Shown here in pieces: positions 51,650-60,535 of a stretch of 64,000 nt of DNA. The DNA is from Methylophilaceae bacterium (lineage in GTDB: Bacteria; Pseudomonadota; Gammaproteobacteria; Burkholderiales; Methylophilaceae), in the NCBI GenBank assembly GCA_027488395.1, contig JAIYBT010000015.1:1-64000 (forward strand). Reading direction: 5' to 3'. The stretch's first letter is position 1. Every line of letters begins with the position of its first letter. The notes below the pieces were generated by a model. The model did not search any database and was not told the DNA's origin. It saw nothing but the letters and a program-made list of their open reading frames with translations. Made by a program: the position numbers and the translations under genes.

Positions 51650-52606
51650 ATGATGCACCTGCTGTTGATTCTAGACCCACTCGCCAGCCTAAAGGCCTAT
51701 AAAGATACCAGTTTAGCCATCATGCGCGCGGCACAAGCGGCTGGGCACCAGTTATCGGTGTGTGAGCAACACGATTGGCATCTACAAGGGGCGATGGTCA
51801 AGGTGGATGCGCAAGCGTTCACGTTTGATGCACACGGTACATGGACTGTCGCAACCAAAATCACGCAATTGCCCACGGCATTTGACGCGGTGATCATGCG
51901 CAAAGACCCGCCTTTTGATAACGAATATTTATATAGCACCTACTTACTAGAGCTGGCACAACAACAAGGTGCGCGTATTTTTAATGATCCAGTGAGTATC
52001 CGTGGCTGGAACGAAAAGCTTTCTGTTGCGCGTTTTCCGCAATTTGCACCGCCGTTTATAGTCACTAGCCAACAGCAGGCCATCTTAGACTTTTTAGCAG
52101 AACACCACGATATCATCGTTAAACCGTTAGACGGCATGGGTGGCAGCGGTATTTTTCGGTTGCGGCAACAAGACCCCAACCTATTTGCGATCATTGAAAC
52201 GCTCACTCAGTTTGCGACTAAAACCATCATGGTTCAGCGCTATATTCCTGAGATTGTCAAAGGTGACAAACGCATTTTGATGATCGATGGTGAGCCTCTG
52301 CCCTATGCCCTCGCGCGCATCCCAAAACCCGGTGAAACGCGTGGCAATTTAGCGGCGGGTGGCACCGGTGTGGTACACCCTTTGAGTGCGAGAGACCAAG
52401 CCATTGCGCAAGCGGTTGGGCCAGTGTTAAAGCAACATGGTTTGTTTTTAGTCGGGTTAGATGTGATTGGTGATTATTTAACCGAGGTCAACGTCACCAG
52501 TCCCACCGGCATGGTAGAAATCGCGACCCAAACACGCGATTGGGCACTGCCGTGTGACCCGGCAGCTTGGTTTGTACAAGCCTTAACGGCTGTCATCCAG
52601 CCTTAA
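51650..52606 (+). CDS. gshB: Glutathione synthetase
   Basis: Adds glycine to gamma-glutamylcysteine. The ATP-grasp enzyme shows DPLASLKAYKDTSLAIMRAA, VIMRKDPPFDNEYLYSTYLLE, IVKPLDGMGGSGIFRL and a metal-binding end GLDVIGDYLTEVNVTSPTG. Length 318 aa. Together with gshA it forms a two-gene operon that supplies glutathione, which methylotrophs also use in formaldehyde detoxification (family knowledge). Confidence 0.97.
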   Translation: MMHLLLILDPLASLKAYKDTSLAIMRAAQAAGHQLSVCEQHDWHLQGAMVKVDAQAFTFDAHGTWTVATKITQLPTAFDAVIMRKDPPFDNEYLYSTYLLELAQQQGARIFNDPVSIRGWNEKLSVARFPQFAPPFIVTSQQQAILDFLAEHHDIIVKPLDGMGGSGIFRLRQQDPNLFAIIETLTQFATKTIMVQRYIPEIVKGDKRILMIDGEPLPYALARIPKPGETRGNLAAGGTGVVHPLSARDQAIAQAVGPVLKQHGLFLVGLDVIGDYLTEVNVTSPTGMVEIATQTRDWALPCDPAAWFVQALTAVIQP

Positions 52607-52789
52607 TATTGCAGGGTTAAGCTGTGGCGTTTAGACGGTATCTTGGGGGATATGCAAAAGACGGTGAAGGCTTAACGTTACCCTAAGCATCTCAATTGAC
52701 CCATATAGATCATTTAAAGCTAGATGGCGTAAAGATCAATGACTTAACAATCAGTCATTCATTAGCATCAAGACTCATAGGCATACCCC

Positions 52790-53431
52790 ATGGCATTCAT
52801 TCAATTACTGATGCATATCGACCACAGCTTACAGGCTATGGTGTTACAGCATGGTGCAGCGGTCTACTGGCTATTGTTTGCCTTGGTGCTGGGTGAAACC
52901 GGCATGTTAGTATTGTTTTTTTTACCAGGGAACCCATTGATATTTATCAGTGGCGCCTTGGCTGGCAGTGGGCAAATCCACTTTGGCTGTTTGCTGCTGG
53001 TATTGTTGAGTGCAACTGTGTTGGGTAGCCATATCAATTTTTTCTTAGGTCGGCAAGCCGCTCATCACCTGCAGCGCAAGCCAAGCACTTGGTTACAAAG
53101 CAATCGCTTTCGCGACAGCACACAGTTTTATACAGCCTATGGCGCGCACGCTTTTTTAGTCACCTTGTATATCCCCATACTACGCACCTTTGCTCCATTT
53201 ATTGCGGGCATGACACAGATGCCGCTTAGGCGATTTCAGGTCTTTAGCAGTTTGGGAGCCTTATTATGGGTGGGCTTACTCAGCACGGGCGGCTATTATG
53301 TTGGCAATTTGCCTTTTGTGCATGCCCATTTAAACAGTCTGGTGGTGCTCGGCGTTGGCGTGGGTGTCTCCATGCCTTTACTGTTCACACTCGGCAGGCT
53401 TTGCAAACGCCGTTGGCAAGCCCGACCATGA
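52790..53431 (+). CDS. DedA family membrane protein
   Basis: An inner-membrane protein of the DedA/VTT superfamily, recently tied to flipping of undecaprenyl phosphate and phospholipids. The signature LFFLPGNPLIFISGALAGSG stands in the re-entrant hairpin region, and the second repeat-like region PILRTFAPFIAGMTQMPLRRF has the conserved arginine. LLSTGGYYVGNLPFV follows. Length 213 aa. A supporting ribosome site is not strong. Possible functional link to uppP at 20951 is by family only. Confidence 0.88.
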   Translation: MAFIQLLMHIDHSLQAMVLQHGAAVYWLLFALVLGETGMLVLFFLPGNPLIFISGALAGSGQIHFGCLLLVLLSATVLGSHINFFLGRQAAHHLQRKPSTWLQSNRFRDSTQFYTAYGAHAFLVTLYIPILRTFAPFIAGMTQMPLRRFQVFSSLGALLWVGLLSTGGYYVGNLPFVHAHLNSLVVLGVGVGVSMPLLFTLGRLCKRRWQARP

Positions 53432-53502
53432 GATGCAGGATGGTTAACGCAGGTACTTACCAAAACTTAGCATCCCATTTGACCTCATACACCGAGCAAC
53501 CC

Positions 53503-53529
53503 ACGCAACCCAACCATGGTTGATTGCGT
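53503..53529. repeat. Inverted repeat downstream of the DedA gene
   Basis: ACGCAA-CC-CAACCATGGTTG-A-TTGCGT: a 12-base perfect palindrome inside an outer 6-base stem. There is no T run after it, so it is a hairpin of unknown use rather than a classical terminator. Confidence 0.5.
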
Positions 53530-53621
53530 GACCGCCATCGCTGGACTCCGGCTGTGCATATGGCCCGTCCTTCGATGTCAATCAATGACGCACGATATTA
53601 TCTATCATTAAAGGAGCACGT

Positions 53622-53957
53622 ATGGCAATACAACCACAGATTCAAATCGCAAACTTTATTACGCTCAAAGCCAAAGCAGGTAAGGCACAAGCATTGGCTG
53701 ATTTTTTAAGCAGTGGCGCCGCCGCAGTCGATGCGACCGAACCACAAACGCACGCTTGGTATGCTGTGCAAATCAGTGCCGATACTTTTGCCATCATTGA
53801 TTTTTTTAAAGATCAAGCTGGGCAAGATGCGCATGTGGCAGGCGCCGTGGCAGCGCAACTGAAAGCCCAAGCCGATACCTTGATTGAAGGCGGTTGGGAC
53901 GAGGGCGTACTCAAGCAATTTCAGGTGTTTAAAGTATTGTCAGCGACCCATGCATAA
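53622..53957 (+). CDS. Antibiotic biosynthesis monooxygenase (ABM) domain protein
   Basis: A 111-residue ferredoxin-like dimeric fold. FITLKAKAGKAQALADFLSSGAAAVDATEPQTHAWYAVQIS and FAIIDFFKDQAGQDAHVAGAVAAQL match the ABM family, many members of which are small stress or quinone monooxygenases without cofactors. The substrate is unknown. The ATG follows AAAGGAGCACGT. It is single, ending before a terminator, and convergent with the SrpA-like peroxidase gene. Confidence 0.85.
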   Translation: MAIQPQIQIANFITLKAKAGKAQALADFLSSGAAAVDATEPQTHAWYAVQISADTFAIIDFFKDQAGQDAHVAGAVAAQLKAQADTLIEGGWDEGVLKQFQVFKVLSATHA

Positions 53958-53971
53958 CAAAACTTTGGCGT

Positions 53972-54000
53972 AAAAAAAGGTGGCAATGCCACCTTTTTGA
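53972..54000. terminator. Bidirectional terminator between the ABM gene and the peroxidase gene
   Basis: Stem AAAGGTGGC/GCCACCTTT with loop AAT, flanked by A and T runs on both sides. Confidence 0.85.
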
Positions 54001-54021
54001 TATGCAACTCTAATAAAACAT

Positions 54022-55011
54022 TTAATTGGCTAAGCGTCGCCCATAGCTCACTGCATACGCGCCCGGTCTTGCCAACAAAATCGGGTCTTGCGTCGGCGCA
54101 ATGCCAGTAGGCAACTGTAACGGATTAAACATGATGGTTTTCTCTTTGCTTGCGCTATCGGCCACCGCCGCATTTAAACTCAGCACACCTAATGTCACCG
54201 TTTTACGGGTATCTGGCCACACGGCAGTCGGGTCATTCACATTGTCACCCGCTTCGGCCAATTGCAGCACCAGGGTGTACTGAACTGGCTTGGTGGCTAC
54301 GCGTTTCACAATGCCTTGCATTAAATAATCAGGGGCAGCTTTGTCTGCCTCGGCTTGGGTTAAATAGTGTGCGCCATCCACGGGCAATATCTGGTAACGA
54401 CCAAATACGCTGTTGCCTTGGGTGTTGGTGAATTTAAAAGCATTCACACCATAAAACGGTTGTGTGGCAAAACTGACCGGAGCAGGTTTGGGCGTGCTGA
54501 CAAATTTGGCAGCCGCTGGATGCGTAGCCAAAAACTGTTCGACGGGGCTGGGTTGCACTTTAGAAGCCCCTGAATCGCGTACTGCATTGAGCAAGCCTAA
54601 AAAGTCTTCAGGCGTGGCTGCTGGAAAGCCATTGACCGAAATACTGACGATATCGGTGACTGCATCATTGGGCAAACTAAAGCGGATAGCGATGCCTTTC
54701 GGAAACGCGTTGCCATTCGCATCAGGAATCGTTGGCACCCCAGTCGCGTCTGAATACCGAACTAAAATTGGTGTAGTTGCCAACTTGAAGTGCGGCGCAC
54801 TGGAAATACTGCTTGCCTGTGGCGTTGGCGTAAATACGCCTGATACCAACACACCTTTAGCGTGATTGGCACGATAGCCTTTATGCGGACCACCCGATAA
54901 CGTGGTTAAGGTATCGACCAATTGCTCGGTAACAGGGGTATCTGCCGCGTTGGCAATGGAGGTGGTCAAGGCAAGTGACACCGCGAGTGGTAACAGTTTA
55001 AAACATTTCAT
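54022..55011 (-). CDS. Periplasmic catalase-family peroxidase (SrpA-like)
   Basis: A small monofunctional-catalase fold of about 330 residues, the size of SrpA/catalase-related peroxidases. The ATG at 55011 (AAAGGATCTTGCC upstream) opens a Sec signal peptide MKCFKLLPLAVSLALTTSIANA. RANHAKGVLVSGVFTP holds the distal histidine and ILVRYSDATGVP is the next family block. The heme-ligand tyrosine is in RPGAYAVSYGRRLA close to the C-terminus. It should remove peroxides in the periplasm with heme. An OhrR-type regulator lies 139 bases upstream on the same strand. Confidence 0.9.
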   Translation of the reverse strand: MKCFKLLPLAVSLALTTSIANAADTPVTEQLVDTLTTLSGGPHKGYRANHAKGVLVSGVFTPTPQASSISSAPHFKLATTPILVRYSDATGVPTIPDANGNAFPKGIAIRFSLPNDAVTDIVSISVNGFPAATPEDFLGLLNAVRDSGASKVQPSPVEQFLATHPAAAKFVSTPKPAPVSFATQPFYGVNAFKFTNTQGNSVFGRYQILPVDGAHYLTQAEADKAAPDYLMQGIVKRVATKPVQYTLVLQLAEAGDNVNDPTAVWPDTRKTVTLGVLSLNAAVADSASKEKTIMFNPLQLPTGIAPTQDPILLARPGAYAVSYGRRLAN

Positions 55012-55149
55012 GGCAAGATCCTTTCGATCCATAGCATTAAAGACAGGTGAAAACGTGACAACAAAAACAACTTACAACCTGCATACCCTGCTAAATCTTC
55101 ACGATGAGCTCTCGTACAGATTCATCATGAAAACGGAGGTATTAACCCT

Positions 55150-55596
55150 TTATTCTGCTTGCAACAGCAAACGTTGGCGAAGTTGGGTTAAACGTTCACG
55201 TAAACTATTGGCTTCGTCCAACGAGCAACCAATTTGACCCAACATCGTGGCCATCACTTCCCCAGCCCTTGTTTTTAATGACACACCCGCGTCGGTTAAG
55301 CGAATAATCACATGACGCTCGTCATGACTTGCACGTTCGCGACGCACCAAGCCAGTGGACGCTAGGCGTTTGAGCAGGGGGGTTAACGTCGCCGAATCCA
55401 AAAATAATTGCTCACCGATGGCGGAAACATATTGTGCATCTTGCTCCCACAACACCATCATCACTAAGTATTGTGGATAAGTCAGCGCTAAAGCTTTGAG
55501 CAAGGGCCGATACGCTTTATTCATGGCCAGCGACAATGAATACACGGCAAAACATAATTGCTCATCGAGGATTGGCGGGTGTGAAGTTTCGTGCAT
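55150..55596 (-). CDS. MarR-family organic hydroperoxide regulator, OhrR-like
   Basis: A 148-residue winged-helix dimer. [24 protein letters not shown] followed by [14 protein letters not shown] is the OhrR signature, with the sensing cysteine in QLCFAVYS and the two tyrosines that hydrogen bond to it. The recognition helix region is [23 protein letters not shown]. Oxidation by organic peroxides would release DNA. No ohr gene is in the window; the SrpA-like peroxidase gene directly downstream is the likely target. Confidence 0.9.
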   Translation of the reverse strand: MHETSHPPILDEQLCFAVYSLSLAMNKAYRPLLKALALTYPQYLVMMVLWEQDAQYVSAIGEQLFLDSATLTPLLKRLASTGLVRRERASHDERHVIIRLTDAGVSLKTRAGEVMATMLGQIGCSLDEANSLRERLTQLRQRLLLQAE

Positions 55597-55926
55597 GTCG
55601 TTATACTAAATAGTGTACGATTTAATAGCAAGCAATTTTAGACATATTTATACGCCATGCGTCAGCCGTTGATGGATCAAATCAAGCATGTAATGAACAA
55701 TAAATGTACCTTTGGCGTGCAATCTGCGTTGATGCATGATGATCTCCTTGATCAATAAGCTTTGAATCAGAGCTCGCATTGTGTCAGCAAGCGTCAAAAA
55801 AATATAATTGATTGTTTAAAATTTTTTGATTAGAAATATTTATCATTGATACGGATGATTGCCGATGCTAACCACGCACTATCGTAAGCAACCGCGGCTG
55901 ATTCAACCCTTCTGTGCGATAATTTC
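55597..55926. other. Region between the OhrR-like gene and apbE
   Basis: 330 bases holding the 29-aa candidate. The A/T-rich segment at 55600-55635 (ACTAAATAGTGTACGATTTAATAG) has partial symmetry and could be the OhrR operator, but the match to TACAATT-AATTGTA is poor. The rest, up to apbE, is A/T-rich with no ORF. Confidence 0.35.
55648..55737 (-). CDS. Possible 29-aa small ORF upstream of the OhrR-like gene
   Basis: Not in the ORF track. The ATG at 55737 follows AAGGAG with six bases spacing. The product MHQRRLHAKGTFIVHYMLDL ... LTHGV is basic and amphipathic, without a signal peptide. The stop lies 51 bases before the OhrR-like gene on the same strand. I do not recognise it. The good ribosome site is the main evidence; it may be a leader peptide, or chance. 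Confidence 0.35.
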   Translation of the reverse strand: MHQRRLHAKGTFIVHYMLDLIHQRLTHGV

Positions 55927-56958
55927 ATGATGAATCGTTGGGGATGGATATTTAGCTTAGGATTGTTATGTAGCGCATGCCAAGCACCCAGCACGCATAC
56001 CGAAGCTTATGTGTTTGGCACCTTGGTAGAGATTCAAATTGATGATGCCCCCACCGCACAAGGGCAACGGGCCAGCAACGCAGTATTAGCACGTTATCAA
56101 GCGCTACATCGGCAGTTACATGCATGGCAACCCAGTGAATTAACCGCACTCAATCAGGCAATTTCTGCTGGTCAGCAACCGTTTAAAGCCAGCCCCTTGT
56201 TGCGACAAGTATTAGTGCATGCGCAACAATTATCCCTGCAATCCAATGGCTTATTTAATCCTGCACTGGGCCGTTTGATTGCATTGTGGGGTTTTCATCA
56301 AACGCCATATCAAGCCACCATCGTTGCACCAGAAGCCGTGCAAGCGGTGATGTCCCAACAACCCAGCATGCGCGCATTGCAGTTTTCACCAGCGGGCATC
56401 ACCAGCAATAACACTGCTGTGCAACTCGATTTAGGCGGATATGCCAAAGGATTTGCCTTGGATGAAGGTCGCGCCATATTGCAGTCTATGGGCATTCAAC
56501 ATGCTTTAATTAATATCGGTGGGAATGTCATTGCGTTGGGTCGCCATCATGGTCGGCCGTGGCGGGTGGGCATCCAACATCCGCGACAAGCGGGAGCATT
56601 GGCAGCCCTGGATTTACCAGATGGTTGGGCCATCGGCACTTCTGGCGATTATCAACGCTTTTATCTGCAAGATGGCAAACGCTATTGCCATATTTTAGAC
56701 CCCAACACCGGCTATCCCGCCCAACGCAGTCAATCCGCCACGGTGTTAATTGCACCGCAACCGCATGCAGGCGTGCTCTCTGATGTGGCATCCAAACCAT
56801 TGTTTATTGCACCAAAACACGCGGCATTATTTGCACAACAGCTCGGGGTGGCGGCTTGGATGATAGTAGATGCCCAAGGTCATCTATCGCTGAATCAGGC
56901 CATGCAAGCAAGGATCACATGGCTGACCGCGGTGCGTGGTCAGCGTGTTTTACCATGA
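55927..56958 (+). CDS. apbE: FAD:protein FMN transferase (ApbE), lipoprotein
   Basis: Attaches FMN covalently to a threonine or serine of target flavoproteins in the periplasm. The signal peptide ends in LLCSACQAPS, a lipobox. Family blocks are AYVFGTLVEIQI, DLGGYAKGFALDEGRAIL and ALINIGGNVIALGRHHGRPWRVGIQHP, then GDYQRFYLQDGKRYCHILDPNTGYPA. Its end overlaps the NusG-II gene by four bases (ATGA). No Rnf or Nqr genes are in the window, so the acceptor protein is unknown here. Confidence 0.95.
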   Translation: MMNRWGWIFSLGLLCSACQAPSTHTEAYVFGTLVEIQIDDAPTAQGQRASNAVLARYQALHRQLHAWQPSELTALNQAISAGQQPFKASPLLRQVLVHAQQLSLQSNGLFNPALGRLIALWGFHQTPYQATIVAPEAVQAVMSQQPSMRALQFSPAGITSNNTAVQLDLGGYAKGFALDEGRAILQSMGIQHALINIGGNVIALGRHHGRPWRVGIQHPRQAGALAALDLPDGWAIGTSGDYQRFYLQDGKRYCHILDPNTGYPAQRSQSATVLIAPQPHAGVLSDVASKPLFIAPKHAALFAQQLGVAAWMIVDAQGHLSLNQAMQARITWLTAVRGQRVLP

Positions 56959-57356
56959 TGCAATGGCTAGCTCGCTTAAAAAGGGGATTCCAACACATCG
57001 ATGGTTTGTTGGTGGGCGATTGGCTGACGATCGCGCTGTGTTTAGGGCTGATCCTGTTGTACTGGCCAGAGGCATCGCTTGGACAAGCCAAAAAATGCCA
57101 AATCAGACAGGGGGGGCAGGTGATTGGCGTATATGACCTCGACCAACGTCGGCGTATCTCTGTGAAAGGCCCGCTTGGCGTCAGCGTGGTGCAGATTCAG
57201 CAAGGAAAAGTACGTTTTTCACAGGCTCCCTGTCACAATCAATACTGCCTGCAACAAGGGTGGCTAAGTCATGCAGGCGAAGTCGCGTTATGTTTACCCA
57301 ATCAAGTCAGTATTATTTTGTTAGGCGAACGTGGCTTTGATAGTCTCGCCTATTGA
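56955..57356 (+). CDS. NusG domain II-containing membrane protein
   Basis: A 133-residue protein with one N-terminal membrane helix (LLVGDWLTIALCLGLILLYWP) and a periplasmic NusG-II fold: QVIGVYDLDQRRRISVKGPLG, then PCHNQYCLQQGWLSHAGEVALCLPNQVSI, a cysteine pair near the end typical of the family. The start at 56955 overlaps the apbE stop; the track's longer form runs inside apbE. The family co-occurs with ApbE and redox membrane proteins, but its job is unknown. Confidence 0.85.
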   Translation: MMQWLARLKRGFQHIDGLLVGDWLTIALCLGLILLYWPEASLGQAKKCQIRQGGQVIGVYDLDQRRRISVKGPLGVSVVQIQQGKVRFSQAPCHNQYCLQQGWLSHAGEVALCLPNQVSIILLGERGFDSLAY

Positions 57357-57437
57357 TGCCTGACAACGCCCGACTCACCACCTATGCAGCACATTGCGCA
57401 TTTTAAATATGAATGTGCATCACACAGGAATAACCGC

Positions 57438-57971
57438 ATGCAATCAATTCAGTTCAAAATTACGCTCGCTGATCGACAAATTGCGGGTTTAACCGTGTTA
57501 GCGATTGGCTTGCATATGATCGAGGCCAGCTTTCCAAGTCCATTGCCTGGGGTGAAACCTGGGATCGCCAACATTGTGGTGTTATTTGTGCTGTATCGCT
57601 TTGGCTTTGCCACCGCAGCCAGTGTCAGTTTACTGCGCGTTTTCGCCAGCGGCTTGTTGTTTGGTCAATTGTTCACGCCTACATTTTTTTTAAGTCTAGC
57701 AGGGGCGATTGCAAGTTTAGGCGTGCTTTGGTTGGCACAAGCGCTACCACGCAAGGCATTTAGCGCGGTGAGTGTCAGCGTGTTAGCGGCAATGGCGCAT
57801 ATTTTTGGTCAGGTGTGCTTGGTGCGATTATGGTTAATTCCCGTCCCACAGGCTTGGTTGTTATTGTCACCCTTGTGGCTAACTGCACTGTTGTTTGGCA
57901 TCAGTAATGGTCTGATGATTCAAGCGTTGCTCAATCAACTTGCACCGCCGCATCAGCCATCAACAGATTGA
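57438..57971 (+). CDS. Gx transporter family membrane protein (heptaprenyl diphosphate synthase component I family)
   Basis: An integral membrane protein of 177 residues with about five helices. IAGLTVLAIGLHMIEASFPSPLPGVKPGIANIVVLFVLYRFGF is diagnostic for the PF07456-type family, whose name is misleading: members look like ECF-type transporter components. The ATG at 57438 has AGGAATAACCGC upstream. It is the third gene of the apbE-NusG-II cluster and its 3' end overlaps the convergent GGDEF/EAL gene by 19 bases. Confidence 0.85.
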   Translation: MQSIQFKITLADRQIAGLTVLAIGLHMIEASFPSPLPGVKPGIANIVVLFVLYRFGFATAASVSLLRVFASGLLFGQLFTPTFFLSLAGAIASLGVLWLAQALPRKAFSAVSVSVLAAMAHIFGQVCLVRLWLIPVPQAWLLLSPLWLTALLFGISNGLMIQALLNQLAPPHQPSTD

Positions 57972-60418
57972 GGTGGTGGTTCCGGCATGGGCTCCAATGG
58001 TTCTTCAATCAAACTGACTTCATCGCCCACCTCAAATGCAATGCGATGTTCACTGGTCCAACGCTCAAGCCATATCCCAATATCACGTGCAGGCATCGGT
58101 TTGGCAATAAAAAAGCCTTGGCCCGCCTGACAGCCCAATTGCGATAACTGCATAAACACTTCTTCGCTTTCGATGCCCTCGGCCACCACATGCATGCCTA
58201 AATTATGACCAAGCTCGATGATGGATTTCGCCATCGCATAATCAGCTGGGTTTTTATGCATATAGGTGATAAACGCTTTGTCGATTTTTAGCTCGTGCAT
58301 GGTAAAGCGTCTGAGCGACGTCAATGATGAATAGGCACACCCAAACTGATCAATCGACAACGGTATTCCCGCCATTGCCAGCTGACGTATCATGGTTTCA
58401 GCGCGTTCAGCATCGTACATTAACGCTTGTTCCGTAATTTCGATGGTTAACGCATTGTTAGGACAGGCATAGCGCTCGCACAAGGCTAACAATTGTTGTG
58501 GCAAGACATGATTTGTAAAATCACGCGCAGTGAGATTGACCGAGAGCTTGAGTCGAATCCCCTGTTGGCGCAACGATGCAATCAAAGCATACGATTGGTC
58601 CAGAATCCAATCGGTCAGCAAATGCATCACCTCAGTACGCTCGATCATGGGTAAAAATTGTTCTGGAAACAACATGCCTTTTTCGGGGTGGGCCCAGCGT
58701 AATAACACCTCTGCCGCCAACACTTGTCGCGTCGATAACTCCACGATGGGTTGCAAATAAAGCAAGATATGGGATTGCGCAATGGCTTCTTTCATTTCAG
58801 CCACCAACGCCAATTGATCTGTCATTTCAATGGCCATGGTTTCGTGATAGATGGCGCGATGCGTATGTTGCTTTTTAGCGGATTGCACCGCGAGTAACGC
58901 ATGCCTTAACAGACTCTCAGCGGTGTGCCCATGCGCTGGATATAACGCAATGCCCGTTCGGATTTGCACCATCAACGGTTGTGCATAGGTCTGCATTGCG
59001 GCAGTTTCTATGTGCGCGTGGATATTTAACGCTTGTTGAAAAATACCGTGGATGTGTTCAACATAGTGCGCCACCTCGGGCTGACTGATATCCACCAGCA
59101 ATACGGCAAACATATCGGCATCTAGGCGCCCGACCACATCCTGCTTGCTCAATAATGCTTGTTTCAATTGCATGCCTGTTTGGCGTAATACTTCATCCGC
59201 TACTGGCCGTCCCATCAAGCCGTTTAAAGCTTTAAATTGTTGCAGGTTGACCAATATTAAGGTCAATACACCGGGTTTGTCTGTGGTGGGTGTACGCGCA
59301 TCAATCGCTAACTGTAAGGCTTGGGTAAAGCCAAGCTGATTGGCTAAACCGGTCAATGGATCTTGTAGGCACAACGTCTCCAACTGCTCAACTTGTTGTT
59401 TTATAGCACCACGCATACGATTAAACGCATGCGCCAACCGCCCCAATTCATCCTGTTGTTGCGAGAACACGGGCTGCGCGTGACCATGCTGAGCCAACCC
59501 CTCTAAGCCCTTGGTCACCTCCGTGAGCGTGGGCACGGTGTGCCTTGTCCACCACCATACCGCCAAACAACACAGCGCAATCCCAAAACAGGCCACACTA
59601 AACAGATTCACAAACAACGCGATCAAACCATTGTGGGGTGAGGCAAGTGGTACTTGCATCACCACCAATAACTGCGCCGTACCCAAGCTAGACATTTTTT
59701 TTAAGCGAGTGTGTTCTGCATGTTGTGAGACCATGGTGGCGCGAGGTGCGGCAGTAGCGGCCTCATATTGTTGTACCAAGCTGTTGACAGCTGCCTGCGT
59801 ATTGAGCGGACGCGAGCTAGCCAACAGTTGCCAAGGCTGTGCGCCCGATTTTTTATAAAAAGAAAAATCAACCTGCGTTAACTGTTTGGCTTGTTGGGCA
59901 AACGCTTGGTTGAACGTAAACCCAAGCGCAAGCTCACCAATGCGGGTAGGTGCCGCATTTACAGGCGCGCTCACCCATTGATAAGGGGTATGACCACGCG
60001 TAACCAAGCCATTAGGTTGGGCTTGGCTGGGCATTAAAGTGGGCGAAAATACAAAGGTGGGATCGGTACTCACGTGAGTACTGCCATCGGCCGCATGAAA
60101 CTCGACCACACTGGCTTGTAACTGTTGTTTAATTTGCAACAAGGCTTGACGTATGGTGGCCGTCTGCTGGCTAATCAGCGTTTCTCTTAACGCCAAATCT
60201 GCAACCAAAAACTGCAGTGCTTGCCGTTGGCTTTGTGCCTGTTGCTGTAACAGACTGGAAAAGATACGGTCAGCGCTGCTTAATTGGTCGACTGCCGCTT
60301 GTTGACGTTGTTGAACAACAGCTTGCCTCACCATGACCAGCTCCACGATTTGCAATAAAGCAAAAAGCGAAATAAATAACAGTGCGAGTTTTAACCCTAA
60401 TTGGTGTTGACGGTTCAT
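57953..60418 (-). CDS. Membrane sensor with HAMP, degenerate GGDEF and EAL domains
   Basis: About 821 residues from the ATG at 60418 (the GTG at 60448 is the alternative). One membrane helix near the start, a periplasmic sensor of about 240 residues, a second helix (IALFVNLFSVACFGIALCCLAVWWW), a HAMP-like linker (QQDELGRLAHAFNRMRGAI), a GGDEF domain with the degenerate motif GRLDADMF, and an EAL domain. The EAL part keeps AEVLLRWAHPEKG (EVL for EAL), SVNLTARDF, ITEQ, KIDKAF and EGIES, but the metal motif DDFG reads DQFG. Cyclase activity is unlikely and phosphodiesterase activity is in doubt; it may be a c-di-GMP receptor. Confidence 0.88.
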   Translation of the reverse strand: MNRQHQLGLKLALLFISLFALLQIVELVMVRQAVVQQRQQAAVDQLSSADRIFSSLLQQQAQSQRQALQFLVADLALRETLISQQTATIRQALLQIKQQLQASVVEFHAADGSTHVSTDPTFVFSPTLMPSQAQPNGLVTRGHTPYQWVSAPVNAAPTRIGELALGFTFNQAFAQQAKQLTQVDFSFYKKSGAQPWQLLASSRPLNTQAAVNSLVQQYEAATAAPRATMVSQHAEHTRLKKMSSLGTAQLLVVMQVPLASPHNGLIALFVNLFSVACFGIALCCLAVWWWTRHTVPTLTEVTKGLEGLAQHGHAQPVFSQQQDELGRLAHAFNRMRGAIKQQVEQLETLCLQDPLTGLANQLGFTQALQLAIDARTPTTDKPGVLTLILVNLQQFKALNGLMGRPVADEVLRQTGMQLKQALLSKQDVVGRLDADMFAVLLVDISQPEVAHYVEHIHGIFQQALNIHAHIETAAMQTYAQPLMVQIRTGIALYPAHGHTAESLLRHALLAVQSAKKQHTHRAIYHETMAIEMTDQLALVAEMKEAIAQSHILLYLQPIVELSTRQVLAAEVLLRWAHPEKGMLFPEQFLPMIERTEVMHLLTDWILDQSYALIASLRQQGIRLKLSVNLTARDFTNHVLPQQLLALCERYACPNNALTIEITEQALMYDAERAETMIRQLAMAGIPLSIDQFGCAYSSLTSLRRFTMHELKIDKAFITYMHKNPADYAMAKSIIELGHNLGMHVVAEGIESEEVFMQLSQLGCQAGQGFFIAKPMPARDIGIWLERWTSEHRIAFEVGDEVSLIEEPLEPMPEPPPQSVDG

Positions 60419-60535
60419 GGACAAAACTGACAATTGCAGTGTTGCCACTATACCATTATTCTAGCGTTCGATTATGCGCCAGCAAGGCGCGATATACAGG
60501 CGCAATCAAGGCGTCACACCATCAAACGCCATTGT

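Noticed and set aside
52696-52896. 66-aa ORF at the start of the DedA gene
   Set aside because: Overlaps the DedA reading frame, no clear ribosome site, no recognisable feature.
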